Origin: Candidatus Bathyarchaeota archaeon
Lineage (GTDB): Archaea > Thermoproteota > Bathyarchaeia > TCS64
Assembly (NCBI GenBank): GCA_030613835.1
Contig: JAUWLH010000117.1
Location: forward strand, 1 to 5,436
Direction: 5' to 3'
Length of the DNA stretch: 5,436 nt
Made by a program: the position numbers and the translations under genes. Below the pieces are notes generated by a model that was given only the letters and a program-made list of their open reading frames with translations, was not told where the DNA came from and ran no database searches. The first letter of the stretch is position 1. Each line of letters starts with the position of its first letter. This document shows positions 1 through 5,242 of this stretch, piece by piece.

Positions 1-252
1 TACCTGCTGGCAATCCAGAGTTTCCTCAAGGCACCCTTCTACCTCTTCGACGAGATAGATGCCCACCTCGACGACCTGAACGTCAGTAGGCTGGCCGAGG
101 TACTCAAGGAGAACGCCACTGACAGCCAGTTCCTCATGATCAGCCTCAAGGATGTCATGGTTCACAACGCTGACCGCCTATACGGCGTATTCGCTCAGCA
201 TGGCAAGAGCAAGGTCCTGGCACTGCCCATGAAGGAGAAGATATCGGCTTGA
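1..252 (+). CDS. smc: Chromosome segregation SMC ATPase, C-terminal end (partial)
   Basis: Open from the left edge to TGA at 250-252, giving the last 83 residues of an SMC protein, the ATPase subunit of the condensin-like complex that compacts and segregates chromosomes. Visible near residues 13-25 is a Walker B/D-loop stretch, FYLFDEIDAHLDD: hydrophobic strand, catalytic D-E pair, then the D-loop that contacts the partner head. The following ISLKDVMVHNADRLYGV matches the usual SMC ending in which a strand and helix (Q-F-hydrophobic-I-S-L ... ADRL-GV) close the C-terminal head half. The coiled coil, hinge, N-terminal Walker A and the ABC signature lie left of the window. The stop overlaps the start of scpA by four bases (TTGA), as expected for an operon of complex partners. 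The family call is firm; the truncation is only the window edge. Confidence 0.93.
   Translation, partial: YLLAIQSFLKAPFYLFDEIDAHLDDLNVSRLAEVLKENATDSQFLMISLKDVMVHNADRLYGVFAQHGKSKVLALPMKEKISA
232..237 (+). promoter_or_regulatory. Shine-Dalgarno site for scpA
   Basis: AAGGAG inside the last codons of smc, 11 nt before the TTG at 249. It supports the TTG as the scpA start and coupled translation of smc and scpA. Confidence 0.6.
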
Positions 253-923
253 GTAGGTCGAAGCAGAAGCCCTACTACCTGAGGCAGCCATGGGACATCC
301 TATTCAGGGAGAGCAAGCTTAAGAAGGTCTCACCGTGGAACGTGAACTTGGTCCTGCTGCTCACCACTCTCCTTGAGGAGATGGACAAGGCCGGCATAGA
401 TTTCAGGCTCGCGGGAACCGCCATACAGAGTAGCGTCCACATCTACATGATGAAGGCTGAGCTCCTGCTCAAGATGGAGGAACTGCCCCAGCCATCGGAG
501 GAAAGGGACGATGTGTACCTTCCCCCGGCGCTCCCCCTGCCTTTCAGGTTCGAGCACACAACCACCACGGTCAACGACCTCATCGAGGCCCTTGAGAGAG
601 CCCTCATGGAGCGATCCGTGACGAGGAGGCCAAACCTACCCATACTTCCCATGCCGATTCCTGATTTCTTGGACGCGGAGCAGTACCTCCTGGAGATCGA
701 GAGTAGGGCTGATAACCTTTTCGAGGAGATTCAGTGGAGGTTCGAGAGCAAGGGCGAGGTCAGGCTCACCGAGCTTGTCTACGGCCAAGAATGGCTTGAG
801 GTGGTCCGAATTTTCATGATGCTCCTCTTCTTGGCCCAGAGGATGAAGATAGAGCTGGATCAGAGCGAGGAATCTTTTGAGATATTCATCACTTTGAAGG
901 AGGAGAGCGAGCACCTTGACTGA
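249..923 (+). CDS. scpA: Segregation and condensation protein A (kleisin)
   Basis: A 224-residue protein, about the normal ScpA length (220-260). ScpA is the kleisin that bridges the two heads of an SMC dimer and recruits ScpB. Residues 14-80 (PWDILFRESKLKKVSPWNV onward, then FRLAGTAIQSSVHIYMMKAELLL) match the N-terminal helical domain that binds the SMC neck. The middle, about residues 80-145, is proline- and acid-rich linker where ScpB normally docks. Residues about 146-224 (YLLEIESRADNLFEEIQWRF, then VRLTELVYGQEWLEVVRIFMMLLFLAQ) match the C-terminal winged helix that caps an SMC head. The start is TTG, overlapping the smc stop by four bases and preceded by AAGGAG; no in-frame ATG lies before residue 45. 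It is the second gene of smc-scpA-scpB and its end overlaps scpB by eight bases. Confidence 0.93.
   Translation: MSRSKQKPYYLRQPWDILFRESKLKKVSPWNVNLVLLLTTLLEEMDKAGIDFRLAGTAIQSSVHIYMMKAELLLKMEELPQPSEERDDVYLPPALPLPFRFEHTTTTVNDLIEALERALMERSVTRRPNLPILPMPIPDFLDAEQYLLEIESRADNLFEEIQWRFESKGEVRLTELVYGQEWLEVVRIFMMLLFLAQRMKIELDQSEESFEIFITLKEESEHLD
897..905 (+). promoter_or_regulatory. Shine-Dalgarno site deciding the scpB start
   Basis: AAGGAGGAG within the last codons of scpA, 10-12 nt before the TTG at 916. The alternative ATG at 937 is preceded only by pyrimidine-rich sequence with no such site, so TTG 916 is preferred. Confidence 0.6.
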
Positions 924-1614
924 GCTTTCCCCCCTCATGTCCAGACGCGTCAGGGGCCTAGAGGCCGCGCTTTACTCGGCGGGACGACCCCTTGCACTGG
1001 GGGAGATACGCCCCGTCCTGGGCACAAAATCGGACAGGGTGGCCGCCAAGGTAGTCCACGTCCTCCTCCACAAGTACAGACTCAGGGACTGCGCCCTCGA
1101 AGTGGTTATACTCGAAGACGGCAGGGTTGAGATGAAACTTAAGCCGTCATACGAGGAGATGGTGCAGCAGTTCAATAAGAAGCCCCTGCTGAAGATGGGG
1201 CCCTTGAAGACCCTGAGCTACATAGCTTTCCATCAGCCAGTGCTTCAGAAACTAGTCGTTGAGGCACGTGGCGGCCACATATACGGCCACCTGAGGCAGA
1301 TGGAGGCAATGGGATTGATCAACCGGGAGCGAACCGAGGACCGGAGTTACATGATCACGACTACCTCGTTCTACGGGGACTACTTCGGGTTCAGCCATCA
1401 TCCGGAGAGGAGCAAGATACAGCTAAAGCAGATATTCAAAGAACTTAAGATTACCAAACTGGAGAACGGGGATATCGAGAACCTGTTCGGTGGAAGGATC
1501 GATGGTCTTAACGATCTTGACGATATTGATGAGGGGTTTCTAGCAGACTCTGGGGATCGGCTCACCCATGGGCTTCCTCAGTATTCTAGTACCTCCGACA
1601 ACGGTTCGCATTAG
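916..1614 (+). CDS. scpB: Segregation and condensation protein B
   Basis: A 232-residue ScpB, the winged-helix dimer that binds the ScpA linker and stabilises the SMC-kleisin ring. Two tandem winged helices are visible. The first is about residues 12-85 (RVRGLEAALYSAGRPLALGEI, then LEVVILEDGRVEMKLKPSY), where the E-A-hydrophobic-L-x-SAG-x-PL pattern is typical of ScpB. The second is about residues 95-160 (MGPLKTLSYIAFHQPVLQ, GGHIYGHLRQMEAMGLI, then TTSFYGDYFGF), matching the usual L-x-x-I-A-Y-x-QP ... L-x-x-x-GLI ... T-x-x-F-x-x-YFG pattern. The TTG start is supported by a strong Shine-Dalgarno site; ATG at 937 (residue 8) is the fallback. The last 24 residues are hydrophilic, Ser/Asp/Gly-rich and antisense to the conserved end of hypE, so they look like a late extension rather than a domain. 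It is the last gene of the operon. Confidence 0.92.
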   Translation: MTELSPLMSRRVRGLEAALYSAGRPLALGEIRPVLGTKSDRVAAKVVHVLLHKYRLRDCALEVVILEDGRVEMKLKPSYEEMVQQFNKKPLLKMGPLKTLSYIAFHQPVLQKLVVEARGGHIYGHLRQMEAMGLINRERTEDRSYMITTTSFYGDYFGFSHHPERSKIQLKQIFKELKITKLENGDIENLFGGRIDGLNDLDDIDEGFLADSGDRLTHGLPQYSSTSDNGSH

Positions 1615-2562
1615 GACCATACCTTTCCGGTCCTCCCGGGCCTCCCCTATTATCTCAGCTGCTTTTCCGTACTTTGTAGCCTTGACTGCGGCAAGAATTT
1701 TCTCTGCCTTATCGGGCTCAACCACCATGATGGCGACGCCCTCGCATGTGACCTCCAGGGGGTCAAGCCCAAGCATGTCCGATGCAGCCCTGACGCTGGT
1801 CTTCACAGGAATCATGTCCGAGTCCAGCCAGATGCTCACTCCAGACTTCCCGGCGACCTCGTTAAGCGCCATGGCGAGTCCTCCCCTTGTACAGTCCTTC
1901 ATGGCCCTCACATCGCCAGCGTCCATTGCTGCCTTGACGGTCTCATGAAGTGGGGCGCAATCGGAGACCAGCTGGGTCTCGAAACTGAGGCCCTCCCTTT
2001 TTGACATCAGCGAGATGCCGTGATCCCCCACCGTCCCAGTGACTATGACCTTGTCCCCCGGTCTTGCCTGACTGTCAAGAACCCTCTTTCCCCGGAGCAC
2101 TCCAACACCGGTGGTGCTGATTATCATGCCGTCCAGGCTTCCCTTGGGCATCACCTTGAAGTCCCCCGCTATGATGGCGACCCCAGCCTCCTTCGCGGCC
2201 TCGTTCATAGAGGAAACGATCCTCTTCAGGTCGTCCATCGGGAACCCCTCCTCTACTATGATACTGTCTAGTATAGCCACAGGCTCAGCGCCCATTACCG
2301 CAGTGTCATTCACCGCTCCACATATAGCGAGCTTACCCAGATCGCCGCCTGGGAAGAATATCGGGTCAACAGTGTGGCCATCTATTGAGAGGATGACCTC
2401 GTACTCACCTATTCGAATGGACGCCCCGTCATCAAGCGCGTCAAGCGCGATGCCGTCCCTTGCCTGCCTCTTCTCAAAAAGTTTTAGGAATAACTCGTGA
2501 ATTAGTGTGTCCTCGGTGGAGCCACCTGCCCCATGGCTGAGCTTGACGACTTCATCCTTCAT
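1540..2562 (-). CDS. hypE: [NiFe]-hydrogenase maturation protein HypE
   Basis: A 340-residue member of the PurM/SelD/ThiL superfamily, at the usual HypE length. HypE dehydrates the carbamoyl group that HypF places on its C-terminal cysteine, giving a thiocyanate that supplies the CN ligands of the hydrogenase iron through HypC-HypD; it works in the cytosol. Visible are LSHGAGG (8-14), LDDGAS (43-48), VDPIFFPGGDLGKLAICGAV (65-84), an ATP-binding region, DCTRGGLAMALNEVA (223-237) and the ending GEPIPRVC with Cys340, matching the PR-I/V-C ending that separates HypE from SelD. I chose ATG 2562: a TATA-like box at 2597-2602 puts transcription start near 2574, inside any longer reading frame beginning at 2595. 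The gene overlaps scpB tail to tail by 75 bp. No other hyp or hydrogenase gene is in the window. Confidence 0.92.
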   Translation of the reverse strand: MKDEVVKLSHGAGGSTEDTLIHELFLKLFEKRQARDGIALDALDDGASIRIGEYEVILSIDGHTVDPIFFPGGDLGKLAICGAVNDTAVMGAEPVAILDSIIVEEGFPMDDLKRIVSSMNEAAKEAGVAIIAGDFKVMPKGSLDGMIISTTGVGVLRGKRVLDSQARPGDKVIVTGTVGDHGISLMSKREGLSFETQLVSDCAPLHETVKAAMDAGDVRAMKDCTRGGLAMALNEVAGKSGVSIWLDSDMIPVKTSVRAASDMLGLDPLEVTCEGVAIMVVEPDKAEKILAAVKATKYGKAAEIIGEAREDRKGMVLMRTVVGGTRILRKPMGEPIPRVC

Positions 2563-2596
2563 GGCGTTTCTAAGGTAAAGCCTATGGTCATGCATG

Positions 2597-2602
2597 ATAT
2601 AT
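2597..2602 (-). promoter_or_regulatory. TATA-like box of hypE
   Basis: The minus strand reads ATATAT here. A start about 26 nt downstream would fall near 2574, giving a leader of about 12 nt before ATG 2562. No Shine-Dalgarno site is seen, which fits a short-leader archaeal transcript. Inferred from spacing only. Confidence 0.45.
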
Positions 2603-2609
2603 GTTGTTG

Positions 2610-2630
2610 AAAAAAGTGGGTGTTAGCCCC
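2610..2630 (-). terminator. Short hairpin plus T-tract between CBS remnant and hypE
   Basis: On the minus strand TGGG-GCTAACA-CCCA (4-bp stem, 7-nt loop) is followed two bases later by six T residues at 2615-2610. Archaeal terminators are mainly T-runs, so this could end transcripts from the upstream CBS remnant before the hypE promoter. The stem is short, so the T-run carries most of the weight. Confidence 0.35.
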
Positions 2631-2679
2631 AACTAGTCAAATGTACTAGGCGTCCTCGCTTATCTTGAAGGGCCCTCTC

Positions 2680-2799
2680 CTATACAATGACGCTGCTGAT
2701 GCTATACCTGGTCATAAGCCGGTCTGCTGACTCTATTGTCTGATCCAGGTCTATCGTCATGACGTTTAAGCTCCTGATTTCCTTTACAGTGGACCACAT
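2680..2799 (-). pseudogene. CBS-domain protein remnant, 39 codons
   Basis: A small frame from ATG 2799 to TAG 2682-2680. Residues 5-39 (VKEIRSLNVMTIDLDQTIES then ADRLMTRYSISSVIV) follow the start of a CBS domain closely: V-K-D-I-M-x-x-x-V-x-T-I-D-x-x-x-T-hydrophobic-x-x-A-x-x-L-M-x-x-Y-x-I-S-S-V-hydrophobic-V. CBS domains are about 60 residues and normally occur in pairs that bind adenosyl nucleotides; here only the first strand-helix-helix-strand part remains. Shifting one frame after the last codons gives GPFKISEDA followed by a stop at 2648-2646, which could be decayed sequence from the second half of the motif. A TATA-like box sits 30-37 nt before the ATG, so it may still be transcribed. 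It could instead be a real micro-protein. The CBS resemblance is by eye. Confidence 0.5.
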
Positions 2800-2828
2800 A
2801 GAATTACAAATCCATTGACGTTTTTTCG

Positions 2829-2836
2829 TTAAAAAT
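2829..2836 (-). promoter_or_regulatory. TATA-like box upstream of the CBS remnant
   Basis: The minus strand reads ATTTTTAA. A start about 26 nt downstream would lie near 2806, seven bases before ATG 2799, consistent with a nearly leaderless transcript. Confidence 0.35.
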
Positions 2837-2878
2837 CGGTAAAGGAATTATGGAGCTGAGGTTAGTTAATTTGTTCCC

Positions 2879-2896
2879 TTTCCCTCCGCTGGGAAA
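2879..2896. promoter_or_regulatory. 18-bp dyad immediately before the S8e TATA box
   Basis: TTTCCC-TCCGCT-GGGAAA is a perfect 6-bp inverted repeat with a six-base spacer, ending four bases before the TATA box at 2900. The position overlaps where TFB and regulators contact archaeal promoters, so it is a candidate operator. Function is inference; such a dyad can also arise by chance. Confidence 0.3.
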
Positions 2897-2899
2897 TAG

Positions 2900-2908
2900 T
2901 TTTTATAT
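2900..2908 (+). promoter_or_regulatory. TATA box of the rps8e cluster
   Basis: TTTTTATAT with its centre near 2904 predicts transcription start near 2930, leaving a leader of about 17 nt that still contains the GAGG at 2934-2937, nine bases before the TTG start at 2947. Sequence, spacing and gene order agree well. Confidence 0.65.
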
Positions 2909-2946
2909 GCCCTCTTGGTCTAAAGGCTAGAACGAGGAATAACACT

Positions 2947-3330
2947 TTGGCATGGCATGATAGGCTAACGAAGCGGAAAAAGACGGGTGGCAAGAAGCGG
3001 GCATACAGGACCAAGCGCATCTACGAGCATGGATCTCAGCCAGTGGAAACACTGCAAGGCGAGGCTAAGAGGAAAACAGTTCCCGGAATCTCCAGCACAA
3101 AGAAAGTCAAGCTAGTAAAGGCAGATCATGTCAACGTCTCGAACCCTGAGACTGGTAAAACTGAGCGTCTTGAGATCCTCGATGTCGTGAGCAATCCAGC
3201 CAACGCTGACTATAACAGGCGCGGCGTCATCACCAAGGGAACCATTGTGAGGACCGAGAAGGGTCTTGCAAAGATAGTGTCCCGCCCTGGCCAGGAAGGC
3301 TCCCTCAGCGCGATAGTCGTCGAGGAGTAA
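2947..3330 (+). CDS. rps8e: 30S ribosomal protein S8e
   Basis: A 127-residue basic protein of the S8e family, a small-subunit ribosomal protein found in archaea and eukaryotes and absent from bacteria. Typical features are the N-terminal KRKKTGGKK (residues 9-17; family pattern R/K-K-x-TGG), the strongly basic first third, VSNPANADYNRRGVITKGTI (residues 81-100), matching the family N-P-x-N-x-x-Y-x-R-R-x-I-I-T-K-G core, and the hydrophobic C-terminal strand ending VVEE. Archaeal members are about 125-130 residues, so it is complete. It starts at TTG, with GAGG nine bases before and a clear TATA box; no ATG lies earlier in this frame between the promoter and the conserved region. It heads a cluster with srp19 and gar1 on the same strand. 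Confidence 0.94.
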   Translation: MAWHDRLTKRKKTGGKKRAYRTKRIYEHGSQPVETLQGEAKRKTVPGISSTKKVKLVKADHVNVSNPETGKTERLEILDVVSNPANADYNRRGVITKGTIVRTEKGLAKIVSRPGQEGSLSAIVVEE

Positions 3331-3333
3331 ACA

Positions 3334-3353
3334 TTTTTAGCCGTATCAACGGC
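3334..3353 (+). promoter_or_regulatory. T-run/TATA-like element and hairpin between rps8e and srp19
   Basis: TTTTTA at 3334-3339 is followed by a perfect 5-bp dyad, GCCGT-ATCA-ACGGC (3340-3353). The T-run could end part of the S8e transcript or act as a TATA element; with 26-nt spacing it would start srp19 transcription near 3364, a few bases before the gene. The two readings cannot be separated from sequence alone. Confidence 0.35.
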
Positions 3354-3376
3354 ACACATTTCTAGTTGTGATATCA

Positions 3377-3652
3377 ATGAGGGGAAAAGGAAAAATCAGG
3401 ATCTGGCCTGCCTATTTCGATATTAGGTACAGCAGGGGTGAGGGAAGGCGCATCCCCCGTAACAGGGCCGTCCGTGACCCGAAGCTTGAGGACCTTGAGA
3501 AGGTATCACACAAACTGGGCTTGAACCCAATCATACAGCCAGAGAAACGCTTCTGCAGGCAGCCTTGGAAGCGCAGCGGCGTCGTGCTCGTCGACAAGAA
3601 GGGCTCAAAGACAGAGATTATCAACAAGATAGCAGGTTCACTGAGGGGATAG
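3377..3652 (+). CDS. srp19: Signal recognition particle 19 kDa protein
   Basis: A 91-residue SRP19, the protein that binds helices 6 and 8 of archaeal/eukaryotic SRP RNA and shapes it for SRP54 binding, so that signal-bearing ribosomes reach the membrane. Family marks are IWPAYFD (residues 8-14), SRGEGRRIPR (19-28, the RNA-contacting basic loop), the helix DPKLEDLEKVSHKLGL (34-49) and the late strand SGVVLVDKKGSKTEII (67-82). Length is normal for archaea. Two starts are possible: GTG 3368 and ATG 3377. I prefer the ATG because GTGAT at 3368-3372 can pair with the 3' end of archaeal 16S rRNA four bases before it; GTG would add only three residues. It ends in TAG one base before gar1, so the two are co-translated. 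Confidence 0.93.
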   Translation: MRGKGKIRIWPAYFDIRYSRGEGRRIPRNRAVRDPKLEDLEKVSHKLGLNPIIQPEKRFCRQPWKRSGVVLVDKKGSKTEIINKIAGSLRG

Positions 3653-3653
3653 A

Positions 3654-3959
3654 ATGGAAAAAACAGTCATCGGCAGGGGCATGCACCTCTCAAAGGGTAA
3701 CGGAAACCTAATCGTGTTACTTGAATCCGAGACCAGGATAGGGATGGACATCGCGGACAAGGAAGGCAGGCCCATGGGCAAGGTCTTCGATGTATTCGGT
3801 CCAATCGGCGCCCCGTACGCGTCAATCAGGCTCATCGAGGGCTACCCTATGGGGAACCCGAGCGGTAAGCTAATCTTCAAGGGCGAGAGACCCAAGAGGC
3901 AGTACGATAAGAGGCGCAATAGGCGGGACCGCAAGAGGCGGACGCGTCACTCCAGATAG
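3654..3959 (+). CDS. gar1: H/ACA ribonucleoprotein subunit Gar1
   Basis: A 101-residue Gar1, the small subunit of H/ACA guide RNPs that, with Cbf5, Nop10 and L7Ae, convert uridine to pseudouridine in rRNA; Gar1 contacts the Cbf5 thumb loop and helps product release. Residues 1-77 form the expected beta-barrel: GRGMHLSKGNGNLIV (7-21), RIGMDIADKEGRPMGKV (28-44) and DVFGPIGAPYASIRL (46-60), matching the family pattern V-F-D-V-F-G-P-hydrophobic-x-x-P-Y. Residues 78-101 are an Arg/Lys-rich tail, as in many Gar1 proteins, probably for RNA binding. GAGGGGA at 3643-3649 serves as Shine-Dalgarno site for ATG 3654. It follows srp19 by one base, a linkage common in archaea. Its 3' end overlaps alr by 13 bp on the opposite strand. 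Confidence 0.92.
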   Translation: MEKTVIGRGMHLSKGNGNLIVLLESETRIGMDIADKEGRPMGKVFDVFGPIGAPYASIRLIEGYPMGNPSGKLIFKGERPKRQYDKRRNRRDRKRRTRHSR

Positions 3960-5119
3960 TTCTTGACCGCCACAACTTTACCATTTCTCATGTAAACCCT
4001 TGGGATCCTGCGCGTTATCTGGCATGTCACCTCGTGGGTGATAGTGTCCAGTAACCCTGCCATTTCCTCGCCGTCAGGAGCGGCCCCTCCGGGTAATCCA
4101 ATCAACGTGACCTCATCACCCATTCTCGCTTCAGATACGCCGGTGACATCGATCATGCACTGGCCCATGCAGACCCTCCCCACGATGGGTGCCCTCACCC
4201 CGCGTATGCCCACGTATCCCCTATTAGTCAACGCCCTCTTGTAACCATCAGCGTAACCCACTGGGATCGTGGCGATGACGCTCTCCCTCTCGGTCTTATA
4301 GGTCAGCCCGTAGCTCAGCCCTGTCCCCGCCGGCACATGCTTCAGGTGGCTAATTCTAGCCTTCAGGGTCATGGCCTGCCTCAGCTCTATCCTTCCTTTA
4401 TCCACGTGGGACGAGGGATAGTACCCGTACAGGATAATACCTGGCCTGACCATGTTGAGGCTGTACTCGGGGAGGTCGATGATGCCTGCGCTGTTGTTGA
4501 TGTGCTTGATGGGGACCTCGACGTGCTCCTCGATAGCCTTGACCACCCTCCTGTACTTCTCATACTGTCCGTGGGAGTACCCCTTGTCGGCCTCATCTGA
4601 GACGGCGAAGTGGGTGAAGACCCCCTCCAAGAACAAACCCTTAGTCTGGGCCGCACCGACTATCGCCTCAACCGATTCCTTTGAGGGCTGGAAGCCAAGC
4701 CGCCCCATCCCCGTGTCAATCTTGGCGTGGAAGACGGCCTCCTTGCCGGTTGCTTTCGCGGCCTCAGCCAGTTTCTGTACCTGGGACTCGTGGTAGATTG
4801 TGACGGACACGTCCTCGTTGATGGTCCTCTCGTACAGGTAACGGGGCGTGTACCCGAGGCAGAGAATGGGCTCGTCGATGCCCATGGCCCTGAGCTGGAA
4901 GCCTTCGTCTGGCATGGCCACCGCCAGCCTGTCCGCCCCGTTCCTTAGAAACGTCCTGGCGCTCATCTCCGCGCCGTGGCCGTACCCGTTGGCCTTCACT
5001 GCTGCCATGAGCATGGTTGATGACGGGACTATCCTCCTGGTCTCCCTCATGTTGTGAGCCAGGCTGTCGAGGCTCACCTCCGCCCAAACCGGGCAGGTGC
5101 CTATGGACTCGGGAATCAT
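3947..5119 (-). CDS. alr: Alanine racemase (PLP-dependent)
   Basis: A 390-residue fold-type III racemase interconverting L- and D-alanine, at normal bacterial Alr length. AAVKANGYGHG carries the PLP lysine, Lys42. KIDTGMGRLGF has Lys133 and Arg140, equivalent to the carbamate lysine and PLP-contacting arginine of Geobacillus Alr. INNSAG (Asn209/Ser210) and MVRPGIILYGYYP (Arg225) contact the cofactor phosphate and pyridine. LSYGLTY holds the second catalytic base, Tyr270. VGRVCMGQCMIDV keeps Met318 but has Gly319 where the family motif CMDQ has Asp. I chose ATG 5119: a TATA-like T-run 26 nt upstream predicts leaderless transcription exactly there, and the domain's WAEVSLD follows at residue 13; TTG 5164 lies upstream of that promoter. 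Alr is uncommon in archaea, so bacterial origin is likely. No D-Ala ligase or mur gene is visible nearby. Confidence 0.93.
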   Translation of the reverse strand: MIPESIGTCPVWAEVSLDSLAHNMRETRRIVPSSTMLMAAVKANGYGHGAEMSARTFLRNGADRLAVAMPDEGFQLRAMGIDEPILCLGYTPRYLYERTINEDVSVTIYHESQVQKLAEAAKATGKEAVFHAKIDTGMGRLGFQPSKESVEAIVGAAQTKGLFLEGVFTHFAVSDEADKGYSHGQYEKYRRVVKAIEEHVEVPIKHINNSAGIIDLPEYSLNMVRPGIILYGYYPSSHVDKGRIELRQAMTLKARISHLKHVPAGTGLSYGLTYKTERESVIATIPVGYADGYKRALTNRGYVGIRGVRAPIVGRVCMGQCMIDVTGVSEARMGDEVTLIGLPGGAAPDGEEMAGLLDTITHEVTCQITRRIPRVYMRNGKVVAVKNYLE

Positions 5120-5141
5120 GAAAGATACTCGGCCCAATCCC

Positions 5142-5149
5142 GTAAAAAA
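5142..5149 (-). promoter_or_regulatory. TATA-like box of alr
   Basis: The minus strand reads TTTTTTAC, its centre 26 nt before ATG 5119. This is the standard archaeal spacing for a leaderless mRNA beginning at the start codon, and it excludes the longer TTG-initiated frame from 5164. Confidence 0.55.
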
Positions 5150-5176
5150 CCTAGTACTGCCCAAAACTACTATCTG

Positions 5177-5182
5177 AAAAAA
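5177..5182 (-). terminator. T-run downstream of the tRNA fragment
   Basis: Six T residues on the minus strand, about 34 nt after the encoded tRNA 3' end and before the alr promoter. This fits the termination signal of the former tRNA gene, retained on the chromosomal side of the break. Confidence 0.4.
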
Positions 5183-5215
5183 TTTGACGAGCCGTACCCA
5201 CAGGTAACGAGAGGA

Positions 5216-5242
5216 GGTGCGGGGGGAGGGATTCGAACCCTA
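5216..5242 (-). tRNA. tRNA gene 3' fragment (probable attachment site), Leu-like
   Basis: On the minus strand the order is T-arm 5' strand TAGGG (5242-5238), T-loop TTCGAAT (5237-5231), T-arm 3' strand CCCTC (5230-5226), acceptor 3' strand CCCCCGC (5225-5219), discriminator A (5218), then CC followed by T. The T stem pairs at four of five positions; the outermost is T opposite C. A 5' acceptor strand GCGGGGG and a D arm should lie at higher coordinates, but neither occurs before the window end. The fragment therefore looks like the 3' tail left when an element integrates into a tRNA gene. GCGGGGG with A73 suggests tRNA-Leu; that identity is inference. It could also be the 3' part of a tRNA split by an unusually long insertion. 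Confidence 0.6.

Noticed and set aside
1568..2500. Plus-strand open frames opposite hypE
   Set aside because: Low-complexity Ser/Ala/Pro translations antisense to a clear hypE; no motifs or initiation signals.
1540..2562. Selenide-water dikinase SelD instead of HypE
   Set aside because: Same superfamily, but the ending PRVC and the VDPIFFPGGDLGK pattern are HypE marks, and no SelD-type N-terminal Cys/Sec loop is seen.
2563..2595. Longer hypE starting at ATG 2595 (351 residues)
   Set aside because: The TATA-like box at 2597-2602 predicts transcription starting inside this extension, and the added 11 residues do not match the HypE N-terminus; the start cannot be proved from sequence alone.
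2623..2682. Readthrough of the CBS remnant TAG as pyrrolysine
   Set aside because: Continuing in the same frame gives about 20 residues without CBS character before TAA, and TAG is a common stop in this window.
4337..5087. Several long open frames on both strands inside alr
   Set aside because: They lie in other frames of the recognised alr gene in GC-rich sequence, lack family motifs and have skewed Arg/Pro/Ser or Val/Leu composition typical of shadow frames.
5120..5164. Longer alr starting at TTG 5164 (405 residues)
   Set aside because: The extra 15 residues precede the conserved domain start, and the TATA-like box at 5142-5149 would lie inside the coding region; ATG 5119 has exact leaderless spacing.
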